Part shown: positions 1 to 10,950 of the stretch, piece after piece | How positions within the stretch are numbered: the first letter of the stretch is position 1 | How the letters are laid out: the number at the start of each line of letters is the position of its first letter | Assembly: GCF_001659605.2 (NCBI RefSeq) | Contig: NC_035164.2 | Coordinates: 8,419,038 to 8,483,037 of the forward strand | Origin: Manihot esculenta | Lineage: Eukaryota > Streptophyta > Magnoliopsida > Malpighiales > Euphorbiaceae | Reading direction: 5' to 3' | DNA length: 64,000 nucleotides | Made by a program: the position numbers and the translations under genes | Notes under the pieces: generated by a model | Seen by the model: only the letters and a program-made list of their open reading frames with translations | Databases searched by the model: none | Told to the model about the DNA's origin: nothing

Positions 1-200
1 TGCATGCATGACTGCATGACTCATGTGCAGTCATGTGGTCTGGATATGTTCGACACTCAAAGTGTCGAACATGTCCAGTTTGCAAGCAAATATCGCAGTT
101 CGACACTCATGCTGTCGAACTGCCCTTTGTTCGGCACCTATAATGTCGAACAAGATTATTCGACACTAGGACTATCGAACTTAGTCCTTTGACACACAGA
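1..200. repeat. Cluster of four short palindromes (TTCGACA...TGTCGAA)
   Basis: Four inverted repeats of about 20 bp lie at 49-69, 99-119, 130-150 and 159-179. The first is perfect: TTCGACACT, a 3-base spacer, then AGTGTCGAA. The others keep TTCGRCA and TGTCGAA or TATCGAA arms around 7-base centres. Spacing is irregular (31-50 bp). They lie downstream of the recognised exons of the minus-strand AAA ATPase gene, so they are either in a large intron or in DNA that interrupts the gene. The style resembles the palindromes of the gypsy LTRs elsewhere in the window, but the sequence differs. Confidence 0.7.
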
Positions 201-778
201 ATTTAAAAATAATTTTGAGTCCTGCATGTTTTGATAATAATTTTTTCAAATCTGCATGATATGAAAAAAAGCTCGCATGAATGAGCTTCAAACTAATCTC
301 AAGCACAGAGATAATAAAAAAACTCTCCTGAGGACCTAAGGCTTCTAGTAAGCCAGCTCAGCAGCCCATTTATGGACCCAGAGAGGGCTGACACTTTTCT
401 ACTTCATAATTTTTTTGTCTAAGCAAAGTGGCAGTTTATGGAGTACTGCATCAGCACTTTTTGTCAATCTCAAGCATAAGTTTTTTTACTCACTATACTA
501 ACTTGAATAGATTGGGTTCATTACTTCAATAACAAAAAAATCAGGGACAAGAACAGGTGTGTTTCCGAAAAAGTTAAAGGATCCTTTTTTTTTTTTTTTT
601 GGGAAAAGAAGGTGCCAAAAGTTTATGAAGTCCACTAACAAATTCTCCAGCAGGCTTCATTTGCTTCTACAATCTATATAGTACAGCCAATAATGCAGCA
701 AATCATTGGAATCATCTGTTAATTTTCGAGATGAAACAAATACCAGTACGGCTCACATTTTTTTATGAGATATAATAC

Positions 779-1105
779 CTTTCCTGTTCCAGGTGGACCA
801 TACAAAAGCAAACCTCTTGGCCACTGAAGTAAAATAAGAAATAAAGATAATTAAAGTTATATCAAGAAGATAATAACAAAAAATATGTAAGCATAGAGAA
901 AAGAAAGGGGAAAAAAGAGTAAATTGCACAGTTCACTAACTTTAAGACCCAGCTTTTTGGCTTCAAAAGGATAAAGAAGAGGGAAAGTGATGAGTTCTCT
1001 TAGAGCTTCAAGAGCTGCTTTATTTCCAGCAATTGCTTCTTCAGCTCTCCACTCCTTTTCCTTATTTTGATTTATGTTGTTGTTGCTGCTGCTCTGAGTT
1101 TCCAT
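779..1105 (-). CDS. CDC48B: CDC48B-like AAA ATPase, 5' coding exons 1 and 2 (partial)
   Basis: Exon 1 runs from ATG at 1105 to 941 and encodes METQSSSNNN, then EKEWRAEEAIAGNKAALEAL and RELITFPLLYPFEAKKLGLK. It is followed by a GTTAGT donor. Exon 2 is 823-779, preceded by a TTCAG acceptor, and encodes WPRGLLLYGPPGTGK, followed by a GTATTA donor. The phase-0 join gives LGLK-WPRG and places a Walker A motif (GPPGTGK) right after the N-terminal helix, as in plant CDC48B (Arabidopsis At2g03670 type), a p97-family AAA+ ATPase. An upstream in-frame ATG at 1150 would add 15 residues; 1105 fits the family better. The next exon (family motif beginning TSLVRAV) was not found in 1-778, so the gene either has a long intron running off the window or is truncated. 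The promoter should lie to the right. Confidence 0.72.
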
Positions 1106-1150
1106 CTGAGAAACAAGACAATTTTTCAGCATAAAGGATGCAAAATCCAC

Positions 1151-2037
1151 AGCAATGGTGCATGGACTTGACCAATTGGTGTGACCAACACCTGCACTGA
1201 TGCAACACTTCAGTTTCTCTATTTCATTAATCCAATTGGTTCAATCAAAAAAGAAATAAAACACCACAGCATTGTCTTTGTTTTCACATCCGTTGCCTTT
1301 TGGGAATGTGAACTCAAACGGAAATGATTGAATTCAAGGGAAAGAGTGGAAAAAAGAAATACTTGATTGGAAGAGTTATAAAGTTTTGCTTCTTCTTTGG
1401 AGATAAATGTGCTGAAGAAGACAGGGAAAACTTTAGGGTGGTTTACAGTTTATACAGAGGCCAGAGAAGGGAATAAATAGTATTATTTGAGAAATCCCAT
1501 AAATACAATAAGGAGATGGAAAGTAGAAAGTGGAAAGAAAGGCAGCGACTTTCAAGGATTCAGGCTTTGATTTTGGCTTTCTGTAATACAGAATTACGGG
1601 TTAGGGAGCATCTTAAGGCTGTAGGAAGTGACAAGGACTGAGGGAGGGAAATAATTGCAATGTTTCCAAAACCAGACCAGAGATTGAACCAGTTCCATGA
1701 TTCATTCCTGGTTCAACCAGCAGGTTCAATAGATTAACTTCATCATTATAAGAGGGATTGCATATGTTCAGAAAAATGTCAAGTCTACATGGGGGTATGG
1801 CAAGATTCTCTTGCACATAAATTTCACAGTAAACACTCTTCTATCAGAACTTGAACTTTTTGATAAATGAATGAATTTCACTACCCAATGAAAAGGGTTT
1901 AAAAGTTTTTTAAGAGGCAGTGCCCTACAATCACCTTACAGTTACAGAAGATCAAAGGTATTTGACAAGGGAAAAATAAAAATAAAGAAATGAAATAAAG
2001 AAACAACAAAGACAAACCTATGTATTAGATTTAAGAC
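1151..2037. other. Upstream region of the CDC48B-like gene
   Basis: There is no convincing ORF here. This is the expected 5' UTR and promoter of the minus-strand gene starting at 1105. An ORF of 67 codons at 1613-1816 has no recognisable domain. No promoter element can be named with confidence. Confidence 0.35.
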
Positions 2038-2041
2038 CTAA

Positions 2042-3397
2042 TGGTGCGTTTGGTAACACTGTACAATTCCCCTTTTTTTTAAAAAAAACAAAAAACAGTT
2101 TTTTAATTTTTATTGTTTACTTCTTGAAAACAGTTTTCTAAAAATTATTTGCATAAAAATAAGTTTATACTTTATCACATAAAACTAACAAAATATTTTT
2201 TGAAATATGATATAAATAATTGCACATAAAAATGAATATAAAATTATTTTTACAAAGTATATGATATTATAATAAAAAATTACTATTTGGTCCCCGTGGT
2301 ATAGGAAAACTCATTAATTAATCCATCATTTTTGAAAATACATTAAAATATCCTTGAAATTTTAAAAAGTCTACTGGTTAGTCTCTCCATTAATTTTAAC
2401 CGTTAAGTGCCAAAAAATAAAAAATTACTATTTAGCTCCTGTAGTATATGAAAACTCACTAATTAATCATTTGATTTTGAAAATATATTAAAATATTCCT
2501 AAAATTTTTAAAAATGTACTAATTATTCCCTCCATTAATTTTAACTAAGTGTTGCAAAAAAAGTTTAAATGCTCTCAATATAAAAGGATTAATTACTAAA
2601 TATTTTTACAAAACTAAGCGACCAACTAATAAATTTTCATGTGGTAATAAATAGTAAAATACTTAACAGGTAAACTAATAGAAGGACTAATTAGTATATT
2701 TTGCAATAATTTAAAAACAGTTTAATGTAATCTTAAAAAATCGAGTGACCAACTAATAAGTTTTGACATATCACATGGACTAAATAGTAAATTTTTCTCG
2801 TAAAAAAAGTTTAAAATACCCTTAATACGAAGGGAATAATTAATATATATTTTTACAAAACTGAGGAACCAACTAATGAATTTTTTCATACTATAGGAAC
2901 TAAATAGTAAAGCATTTAAAAACCAAAACTAATAGAAGGATTAATTAATAGATTTGTTAAAACCTCAAGCACTTTTTAATGTATTTTTTAAAATCAATGA
3001 GCTAATTAATGAGTCTTCCTATAATATAAGGAATAAATAGTAAATCACCCTTACAATAATAAAATAAAAATATATTTTATAAATTAATTGATGAATATAT
3101 ATTTAAAAAATGAATTTGAGTGATAAAGATAAGAATATATATTTAAAAAATGAATTTGATTGATAAAGATAAGATTTTGAAATTATTAATAATAATCTGA
3201 TTAAAAATGTAAAGAACCATAATAGTTTAATAAAAAACCAATATTTGTGGTTTTCAATTTTTGGTTTTTTTATTTTAAAAATGCATTCTAACAAGTAATA
3301 AAAATAAAAACAAAACACTAACAGCCGAACTAGTTTTCTGTTTTTCTTATCAAATAAAAAACAAAAAACAGAAAATTACAATGAAAACAAACGCACC
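2042..3397. mobile_element. Non-autonomous TIR element, about 1.36 kb
   Basis: The left end TGGTGCGTTTGGTAA and the right end (ACAAACGCACC, reverse complement GGTGCGTTTGT) form an imperfect terminal inverted repeat of about 26 bp. The flanks share CTAA (2038-2041 and 3398-3401), a possible short target duplication. The inside is AT-rich with no transposase. It is filled with modules described under 2275-3060. The ends resemble plant hAT- or Harbinger-like MITEs, but the superfamily is not settled. Confidence 0.5.
2275..3060. repeat. Six diverged copies of an AT-rich module, two forward and four inverted
   Basis: The forward module reads roughly ACTATTTGGTCCCCGTGGTA, then AAAACTCATTAATTAATCC. 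Forward copies are at 2281-2415 and 2426-2554. Reverse-complement copies, ending in variants of AACTAAATAGTAAA, are at 2573-2661, 2666-2797, 2818-2912 and 2921-3046. The outermost arms make the segment fold back on itself. A further forward copy stands alone at 3552-3670, outside the TIR element. Confidence 0.7.
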
Positions 3398-4370
3398 CTA
3401 AAGTACAAAGCTGAAGGGGAACATCTATTATGTATTGATTTTTGCTCCTCAAACACTAATCCTAAAGCAAGTAACTCATCAAATGCTCAATGCCTTCAAT
3501 AAATTGTGAATAAAAGATGTGGAATCAACAAATACTTAAAAATATAAAGGGAAATTACTATTTAGTCCCTATGTTATAGGAAAACTCATTAATTAGTGTC
3601 TTTGTTTTGAAAAATACGTTAAAACATCTATCAGATTTTAAAAAATATACTAATTAGACCCTTCGTTAATTTAGCAGTGATCATCATCAGACTCATAAAG
3701 AGGGTCATCTATTGTATTTGCATAAATTTAACTTTAGCACAAATAGTAAAAACTAAGCCCAATATATTTCTTCACTCTTCTTCTAGTTGGTAATTTTCAT
3801 AACACTGAAGACAGGTGAAATATCAAAGGGACTTGAAGCCAAATCTTAGGAACACATTTATCCCATCACACAAGCAAGCAGTCAAGACAACAAAACCAAT
3901 ATTAGAACTTATAATCAGCAGTAAGCAACAAGGCAAAACTCATATCAAAATCTATAATCAACAGTAAACAACAAAGCAAGCACAACCAATACCAAAATCG
4001 GTAATCGACAATTTCAACTTTGATGCTAAACACAACAAATCAATACAACAAAGTACGATACAATGCAAATCAGTTACGACTGGATGAATCCCATAAGTAT
4101 TCACAACAGGAAAACTCAAGCTTATCAACATACCAGGAAACGGCAGTCTCAACACCCCCACTGTCCAGTGTCCCGCAACCTCCAACAGCACAAACAAGGG
4201 ATTTTCAGCCACCAATCCCAAACTCAAAAGAAAGAGAAAATCACAATGGGTCTCCAGATTGGGAACATTTATAACCAAAATAAAAAAAAAAATCTTGCAT
4301 CCAATCATGTAATTAGGACTGAAAATTATTAAAATAAAATAAAAAAGTAACAATGAAGACTTTGAATACC
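3398..4370. other. AT-rich intergenic DNA with one stray module copy
   Basis: Apart from the forward module copy at 3552-3670, I see no gene here. The overlapping ORFs at 3958-4353 are in conflicting frames and show no domain. Confidence 0.4.
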
Positions 4371-4830
4371 CAAATTTCTTTGCTCTGTCTCGACGGGGGG
4401 AGGATGTCGATGAATCCCAGAATCACACTGTGGGACTTGACGACGTAAGGGGCAGTTGTCGGTGCCGCTTGCAGGATGGAATCACCTTGCTGTGAAAACT
4501 CTGTGCGTCTGGTCGAAGGTAAAAGAAGCGGAGGAGGAGGTGGAGGCGTCAGGCCAAACTGTGTGTGGCGTGTGAATATATCAGAAATGGAGAATGAGAA
4601 AGGGAAGGTAAAGGAATGAAGGGGAGTCACACAAAGGGAAGGAGACGGCTGTGCAGGCGAAGGTGAGGCGATGGTGAAGAAGGGGCTTTCTGTCTGGTTC
4701 GGTGGAGGAGCTGCGAACTAGGCGAAGTGGAGGAGGGACCCTTTTTGGGAGACAGAGGGAAGAGGATGGGTTATGGGTGAAGGACGAAACGGCAGGGTTT
4801 TCCTGCGTGTTGAGGCTAGAATTTCAGATT
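4371..4830 (-). other. GC-richer segment, possible 5' exon or leader
   Basis: This 460-bp block is clearly less AT-rich than its surroundings. On the minus strand it is pyrimidine-rich (repeated TTCC and CTCC), like plant 5' UTRs, and a candidate donor (GG|GTATTC) occurs near 4366. An ORF of 105 codons (4313-4630) matches nothing I know. It could be a noncoding first exon for the minus-strand gene at 1105, but that is inference. Confidence 0.25.
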
Positions 4831-5425
4831 CATCCCTCTCAAAATCTTGATGGTAGAAATTAGAGGTTTGTATAGGATTTTAAAACCTTACATCCAATGA
4901 TAGAAAATTAAAAGAGAAATTGAAGGGTGAGGATGATTTAAATTTATTTCTGTATGATCTAATGGTCATAAAATTGTCGTAATAAAAACTAATAGCTAAA
5001 ATAAAAAAAAGTACCAATTTATTTTAACTAATTTTAATTTAATGATTAAAAATCAAAAGTAGTAAAAGATCAAGATTATAATTAAAAGGTACTAAAATTT
5101 AAAAATAAAAATAAAATTATTTTATCTTCTTGTATTTTTAAAAATTTTCTTTTTTCATTCTTTTAAAGTTGAATTTAAAATACTAATTTAATTTTAATTA
5201 AGATAAAAAAAATAATTAAAATTTTAGAATTAAAAGTGGAATGAAATTCCCAATTGATTGAAATAAAAATTTAACATTTAGCAAGAGAATTCAACTAACT
5301 AGAAAAAATAATATTAAAATTTAAATTTCAAAATCACAATTTTTATTTTTATTTTATTTTTTTAACTTTTAATTTTTGTGTTAAATTACTTCGATAAAAA
5401 TATAGTGTCTACAATTCTATTTAAA
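4831..5425. other. AT-rich spacer
   Basis: Very AT-rich DNA with runs of T and A and no recognisable gene. The TTTTA-rich block at 5338-5370 lies just beyond the 3' end of the LINE and might be the relic of its poly(A) tail, seen as T on this strand. Confidence 0.4.
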
Positions 5426-6330
5426 TTACACAGCAGACCTTGTAACTGAACAGGAGGTACATAGCCCACCCAAGGAGAGCCTTCTAAGCCTAGCCTGCTT
5501 AGCCACCCAATATGCACAACTATTAACAGATCTAGAGACAAAAGATAAAGAACAATAAGGATTGTTTACAAGCACATTAGAAATATCAAGACTAATAGCC
5601 TGGAGGTCCCATGGAATAACTGCATCCTGATTTGTTAATAAATCAAAAGCTATTTAGAATCAGTTTCAAAAACCACAAGAAAGGCCCTCCTATTCACGGC
5701 AAAAGCAACTGCGTACTGCAAAGCCAAGGCTTCGGTAACCAAAGGCGAAGAGCAAACCCCAATGGTAGAGCTACTGTCTAGCCAAGACCCTAAAGAATTC
5801 CTCAAAATAACTCCAATACTACACTCTTCAGAAGAATGGTTGAAAGACGCATCAACATTGATTTTATAACTATCCACAGCCGGAGGCCTCCAAACATTAG
5901 AGAAAGAAGCAGGTTCCCGAGGAAGAAGCAGAGAATGCGGTTGTGGAAGAGCAAACAACCATACCTCATCAATAGCATTCTGAGCTTTCCCGGAAGTTAA
6001 GACAGGATCAAGAACAAGGTCATAAAATATAGCTTTATTACGAGCTTTCCAAATATGCCAGCACAAAAAAACCAACCAGCTTAAGAAGAGAAGGATCCCT
6101 TTAGTAAAGAAAACTATATACATCAGACCACTATTGCGCAAACGAAGGAAAACCAGAAATTGATGGGGAGAAACCCAAAGAACAGTTGTACCATGAAGCT
6201 TGAGCATGAGGACAGAAAAATAAAGTATGCTCAACAGATTCATCCTCTTGGAAATAGATGGGGCATCGGGGTGAAGCAGAGCAACTTATTTTGAATAAAT
6301 TGACTCTTGTAGCCAAAAAGTTATTCACAG
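5426..6330 (-). pseudogene. LINE zf-RVT and RNase H region (broken)
   Basis: 6328-6131 carries a zf-RVT-like segment (EDESVEHTLFFCPHA). 6000-5426 carries RNase H: VDASFNHSSEECSIGVILRN, later TEALALQYAVAFA and VVFETDSK, then after an in-frame stop SVNSCAYWVAKQARLRRLSL. RNase H at the C-terminus of ORF2 is a known trait of several plant L1 families. Confidence 0.8.
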
Positions 6331-7399
6331 CTCTCCATATGAAATTGCAGATTTTTTAGGGAACCTCCATTTGCCAAATGCTTTTCCAAAAAGAAGAAGG
6401 TGGGAGAAGGAGGAGGAAGGAGTATTAATGAGTTCTCCCTGTCTTGCTTCTGTTTCAACAACTAATATACAGATCTCACCGCTACAATTTATGAAGAATT
6501 AAAGTGTCAAATCTGTTTATCTTGTTGGTGTTCCTTCCCTAAAGGAATTTTCATAATAGCATGACATTCAGAAGAGCTAATATTTGCTAACGGCAAAGGC
6601 TTTATCCAGCTGTGAGTCCTTGGGTCAATGAGATCTGAAACATAAATAATAGGGCTGTTCTCAAGTCTCTGAGGGATAATCTTGAAATTAGGAAGAGAAG
6701 GAACCCAGGGATCCTACCACACATTTACAAAAGATGGACCTGTTATATTCCACCTTAGCCCTATAGCCAATGCCTCCCTTCCTTCCAGCAAACTTCTCCA
6801 ATCCCACGATGATGACCGACTACTTTTAGCCAAAAGAAAATCAGAAAAGGGAAAATAAATTCCTTTCAAAACCCTAGCCCACAAGGCTTCTTGATTAACC
6901 ATAGCACACCAAGCTTGTTTTAATAGGAGGGCACCATTAAACAGGTCTAAATCTTTAAAGCCTCCATCCTTCTTGGCTCTTTGACAGTTTATTCCAAATC
7001 ATCCAACGGATATTGTTCTTATCAAAAGAATGGTTCCACTAGAATTTAGCTGAAAGCTTTTTAAATTCTGCCAAAATTCCTTCAGGAAGTTTCAAAATAG
7101 ATATGACATAAGAGGGAATAGATTTGATTACCGATTTAATTAGAGTCTCCTTCCCAGCCTGTGAAAGAAATTTACACTTCCAACCTTACAGCTTTGTTAT
7201 TAACCTCTCTTTCAAGAAATCAAGAGTCTGAACTTTTGATCTTCCCCACGATATTGGTAACCCCAGATAGAACGATAAGGAGCCAAAGCTTGGCATCATG
7301 AATAAATGAGAAATAGCCTCCTGCATAGTGGAAGACGTATTGCTACTGAAAGTAATATCTGATTTATTTTTGTTTATCCTCCACCTTGAAAGCGCACTG

Positions 7400-8449
7400 T
7401 ATTGATCAATAATTTGGATAATACGTCTAGCTTCCTAGATCGTTGCTTTACCAAAGATCAATGTGTCATCAGCGAACAAAAGGTGACTAATGGTGGGACA
7501 ATGTCTTGTAATTTTATAGCCTTGAACCAATTTGCTCTGCATAGCTTGTTCAAACATTCTAGATAACGCATTAGATACCAACAAATAAAGATAAGGGGAG
7601 ATGGAATCCTCTGTCGAATGCCTCGACTTGGTCGAAAAGAGTTTGATGGAGAGCCATTAATGACAACAGAATAACAAACAGTAGATATGCGTTGTTCGAT
7701 CCATTGAATCCATTTTGCATTGAAACCCATTTGATTCATAACCTTGAGTAGAAACTTCCACTCTACACTACCATATGCTTTGTGAATATCAAGCTTGATA
7801 GCCATTGCCTCTTCCCTTCATTTAGTCTTTTGCCTCAGACCGTGAAATGCTTCATGAGCTATGATAATATTATCTTGTATGCACCGATTGGGTACAAAAG
7901 CTTATTGTAGGGGAGAAATGCACTGTTTAAGCCATCGCTTCAGCCTATTAGCCAAAATCTTAGAAATCACCTTGTAACTGAAATTACATAAGCGAATTGG
8001 TCTGTAGTCGAAAAATGAAATGGGAGCAGACCTTTTAGGAATAAGCACAATATTAGTTGTATTAGTATGGTTAGACATAACCCCCGAAGAGAAAAAAATC
8101 CTGAATCATACAAAAAACATCATGGTTGATTACTGACCAATATTTCTGGTAGAAAAGGCCTTGAAAACCATCAGGTCCTAGTGCTTTATACGCTCCCATC
8201 CCAAACACAACCATTTGCACTTCTTCTTCAGAAAGCGGTAGACACAGAGCATCATTAATTTCAGGAGTGATAACTTGAGGTATAAACGAAATGTCCTAGG
8301 TCCTTCCCTAGGTAGTTTGTGCTGAGTATAAATCCTTAAAATCAAATGAGCCTCTTGTTTAATAGATCTCTCATCTTTCCTCCATCGCCCATCCTTACCC
8401 TGAATGCGCATAATCTGATTCCTTTATCTCATGTTTGTTGCTGTGTACT
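7400..8449 (-). pseudogene. LINE reverse transcriptase domain (broken)
   Basis: 7805-7458 encodes AIKLDIHKAYGSVEWKFLLK (normally AYDSVEW) followed by VVINGSPSNSFRPSRGIRQ, classical non-LTR RT blocks. The FADD catalytic box survives at 7476-7465 but in a shifted frame after an indel in the GDPLSP-like segment. Upstream fragments (8411-8178) belong to the RT N-terminus. Substitution of the first catalytic-region aspartate (AYG for AYD) and the frameshift mean the domain is inactive. Confidence 0.85.
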
Positions 8450-9515
8450 AGAAAAATCAAGTGTTTTTATCCCCATACATGAGCCATGAGATGCGTGATT
8501 TTTAATACCAGTACAATTCTTCCTGTTTATGATGAAAAGTTAATTCCCTCTTTATAGATATAATTTCCTCTTGGGAGATTGATAGGAAAGGGGAGGATTG
8601 AAGGATCTCCAACATTCGAGATAATTCTTTAATTCTTTTTACTAAATTTCTGATTGAATTGCGACTCCAATCCAAAATGGAGCACCTACACACATCAAGC
8701 TTTTCAAAGAAATTACCCAAAGGTTGATTGTTATGAGCCCAAGAGTGTTTTATGATCTCTTCACAAGATGAATATTTAGCCCACCTCATATCAAATTTAA
8801 AACTACTTCGATGCTTAGAAGAGATTCCGTTCAGGAGGAGCACCAAGGGTCGATGATCTGACCCTTTAAATGGGCCATGCAACAGTTTAGTATTTGGGAA
8901 ATCCAGAGCTCATTCTGTGTTACATATCGCCTTATCAATTCTTTTCATAACTCTCGCCTGACTGACTGCATATTAAACCAAGTAAATAGATTGCCACAAA
9001 AGTTGATTTCTGTCAAAGATAGATCAAACAGAAAGTTATCATACGCATCTGCTAAAGCTCGATTAATAGGTCTTCATCCCCATTTATCCCTGTTTCAATT
9101 ACATATATTGAAATCTCCGATAAGTAACCATGGACATTCTGGAATAACCAGCTCCTTTACCCTCTGAAGAAAAACATTGTGATATTGTTCAACAGGATTA
9201 CCATAAATGAATGTGGCATGCCATTCAAGTTCTTGTTGGATCAATACGTCAATCCAATTAGACAAGGAGCTAATCACTTGAATAGAAACATTCCTGTTCC
9301 ATCATAATGCCAAGCCCCCTGAGCGTCCTTCTAGCTCCACACACCAAGAATCGCGAAAAGTCAATCTCATTTTCCATCTATCCAGAAAATACAGATTTCT
9401 TCTTAGTCTCTGATAAGAAAATAATATCCGGTTGGTAGGCCAAAATGTGCTCATGAAGAGCATTGATTGTCAAGGGTTGCCCACACCCTCGAGAATTCCA
9501 AGCTAGAATATTCAT
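8450..9515 (-). pseudogene. LINE ORF2 endonuclease domain (broken)
   Basis: Starts MNILAWNSRGCGQPLTINAL and continues to PDIIFLSETK, the first conserved block of APE-type endonucleases. A middle fragment (9277-9095) contains WLLIGDFN. The last block (8882-8502) begins MHGPFKGSDHRPLVLLL, holding the SDH motif near the active-site histidine. These pieces lie in different frames with several stops, so no active nuclease can be made. Confidence 0.8.
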
Positions 9516-9660
9516 GGCGCCTCCAATGGCTTTTAGCTAGCCACCTGAGCCTCAGATTCCACACTTTATCTATTATTCCTCTACCCTTCAATAGACAAAT
9601 TTGCCCTACCTCCTTCCAACATCCCATTTTCCTTTCCACTTGTCAACAAAGATATGTTAA

Positions 9661-10950
9661 GAGTAAAAACGCTAGAAAAAGAATCAGGACTAAGTGGCTT
9701 AAGGACAAAGAGCTCGAAAGATGCACAACAGCAAAAATGCCCGAAAAAAGACCCTTAAGGGCAAAGAGTTCAAATGAAGAATTAGGGCTAAAGAAGCCAG
9801 GAAGCCTGAAAGCTGACTAGAAGTCAAAAGAGAGAGTTCAAAGAAGAATGAGGGCTAAAAAGCCCAAAAGCTGACTAGGAGCCAAAAAGAGCTCGGACGA
9901 AGACTGAATGAGACCCAAGGCTAAGAGCTTGGAAAACGATAAGAGTAAAAGTACTAAGATAAAGAATCAGGCTTAAAGAGCTCGGAAGGCTTAAAGAGCT
10001 CGGATGAAAAATTAGGGCTAAAAAAGTCCAATAAAGAGCTAAAATGTTTATAAAAGTAATAAAGGTCAAAAAAGCCCGATAAAGAGCTAAAATGCTTGTA
10101 AAAATAATCAGGGCTATAGATTCCGGTAAAGAGCTCAAATGCTCATAAAAATACTCAGGGCTAAAGTACTACAAAGATGATATAACGGCCAAAAAGCTCA
10201 GAAAAAAATTCAGGTCTTGAAAAGCCTAGAAGGTATTTTCTAAAAGGAGAACGAATTAATAACATGAAAAAAAAAATGAAATATATCATGACATTTCAAA
10301 ATTTTTTAAAAAACACAAATTAAATATTCCATACTGCAACTTGTGATAGTTTTGTTATGATCTGTATCAAATAGTTTGTCTAATACTCCTTTCATTTACA
10401 TGAATCTTAAAGTATCGTTATCTCACTACGCCATCAGGGCTAAAACAAATTATGAATGATCTGCCAACCTAGTGAAACATTAAGATCTCATACAAACGAT
10501 AGGGCTGAATATGCTTCGTAAGAAAAAGTCCAACAGAAGGGCAAAAAATATCAAACATTGAATAACAATCAAGAAACAAAAGCAATTTTATTAAATAAAA
10601 AGATATTGCGTTACAAGAATTAAAAACTTTTTGCCAACAAGGGCAAGGCAAAAACAAGCTTGTCATATATGTACAAATAAATTACTATTAAACTTAGATG
10701 ATGCAAGTTCACTAGATAACTAAGGTCAGACCTTCCATAAAGAAGACCCAAAAGGGCAAACCACCAAGATCAGATCTTCCAAAAGGAAGACCCGGAAGGA
10801 CAAAACTCAAAAGGGCAGATCAATAAGGTCAGGTTAAAAGGTCAAGGCCTTAAGGGTAGACCACAAAGTCAAACCTTCCATAAAGAAGACATAAAAGGGC
10901 AGACTACTAAGATCAGATCAAAAGGATAAGGCTAAACCTTCTCTTGTTAA
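9661..10950. repeat. Purine-rich retroelement-like spacer with short repeated phrases
   Basis: Phrases such as AAAGAGCTC, AGGGCTAAA and AAAAGGGCA recur irregularly, including a set of GAAGACC..AAAAGGGCA units at 10720-10940. The texture matches the 3' region of the Tat element at 62500-62900 (AAAGGGCT, CTAAAG). I see no gene. It may be the 3' noncoding part of an old Tat-type element; this is inference. Confidence 0.3.

Larger units (their letters stand above)
5426..9660 (-). mobile_element. Degenerate L1-type LINE, 5'-truncated (ORF2 only)
   Basis: Minus-strand fragments give, in order, an AP endonuclease, reverse transcriptase, zf-RVT region and RNase H, the layout of plant L1 LINEs. ORF2 begins at 9515 with MNILAWNSRGCGQ. 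The RNase H C-terminus ends at TAA 5428-5426. No ORF1 with a zinc knuckle is seen upstream; only about 120 bp of linker precede ORF2. Many stops and frameshifts show it is dead. No clear target duplication was found. Confidence 0.85.

Noticed and set aside
4313..4630. 105-codon minus-strand ORF as a gene
   Set aside because: No domain, no supported splice partner, and pyrimidine-rich composition more like a leader. Kept only as a possible exon region.
10426..10436. CACTACGCCAT as a CACTA transposon end
   Set aside because: No matching inverted end was found, and no 3-bp TSD pair could be identified.
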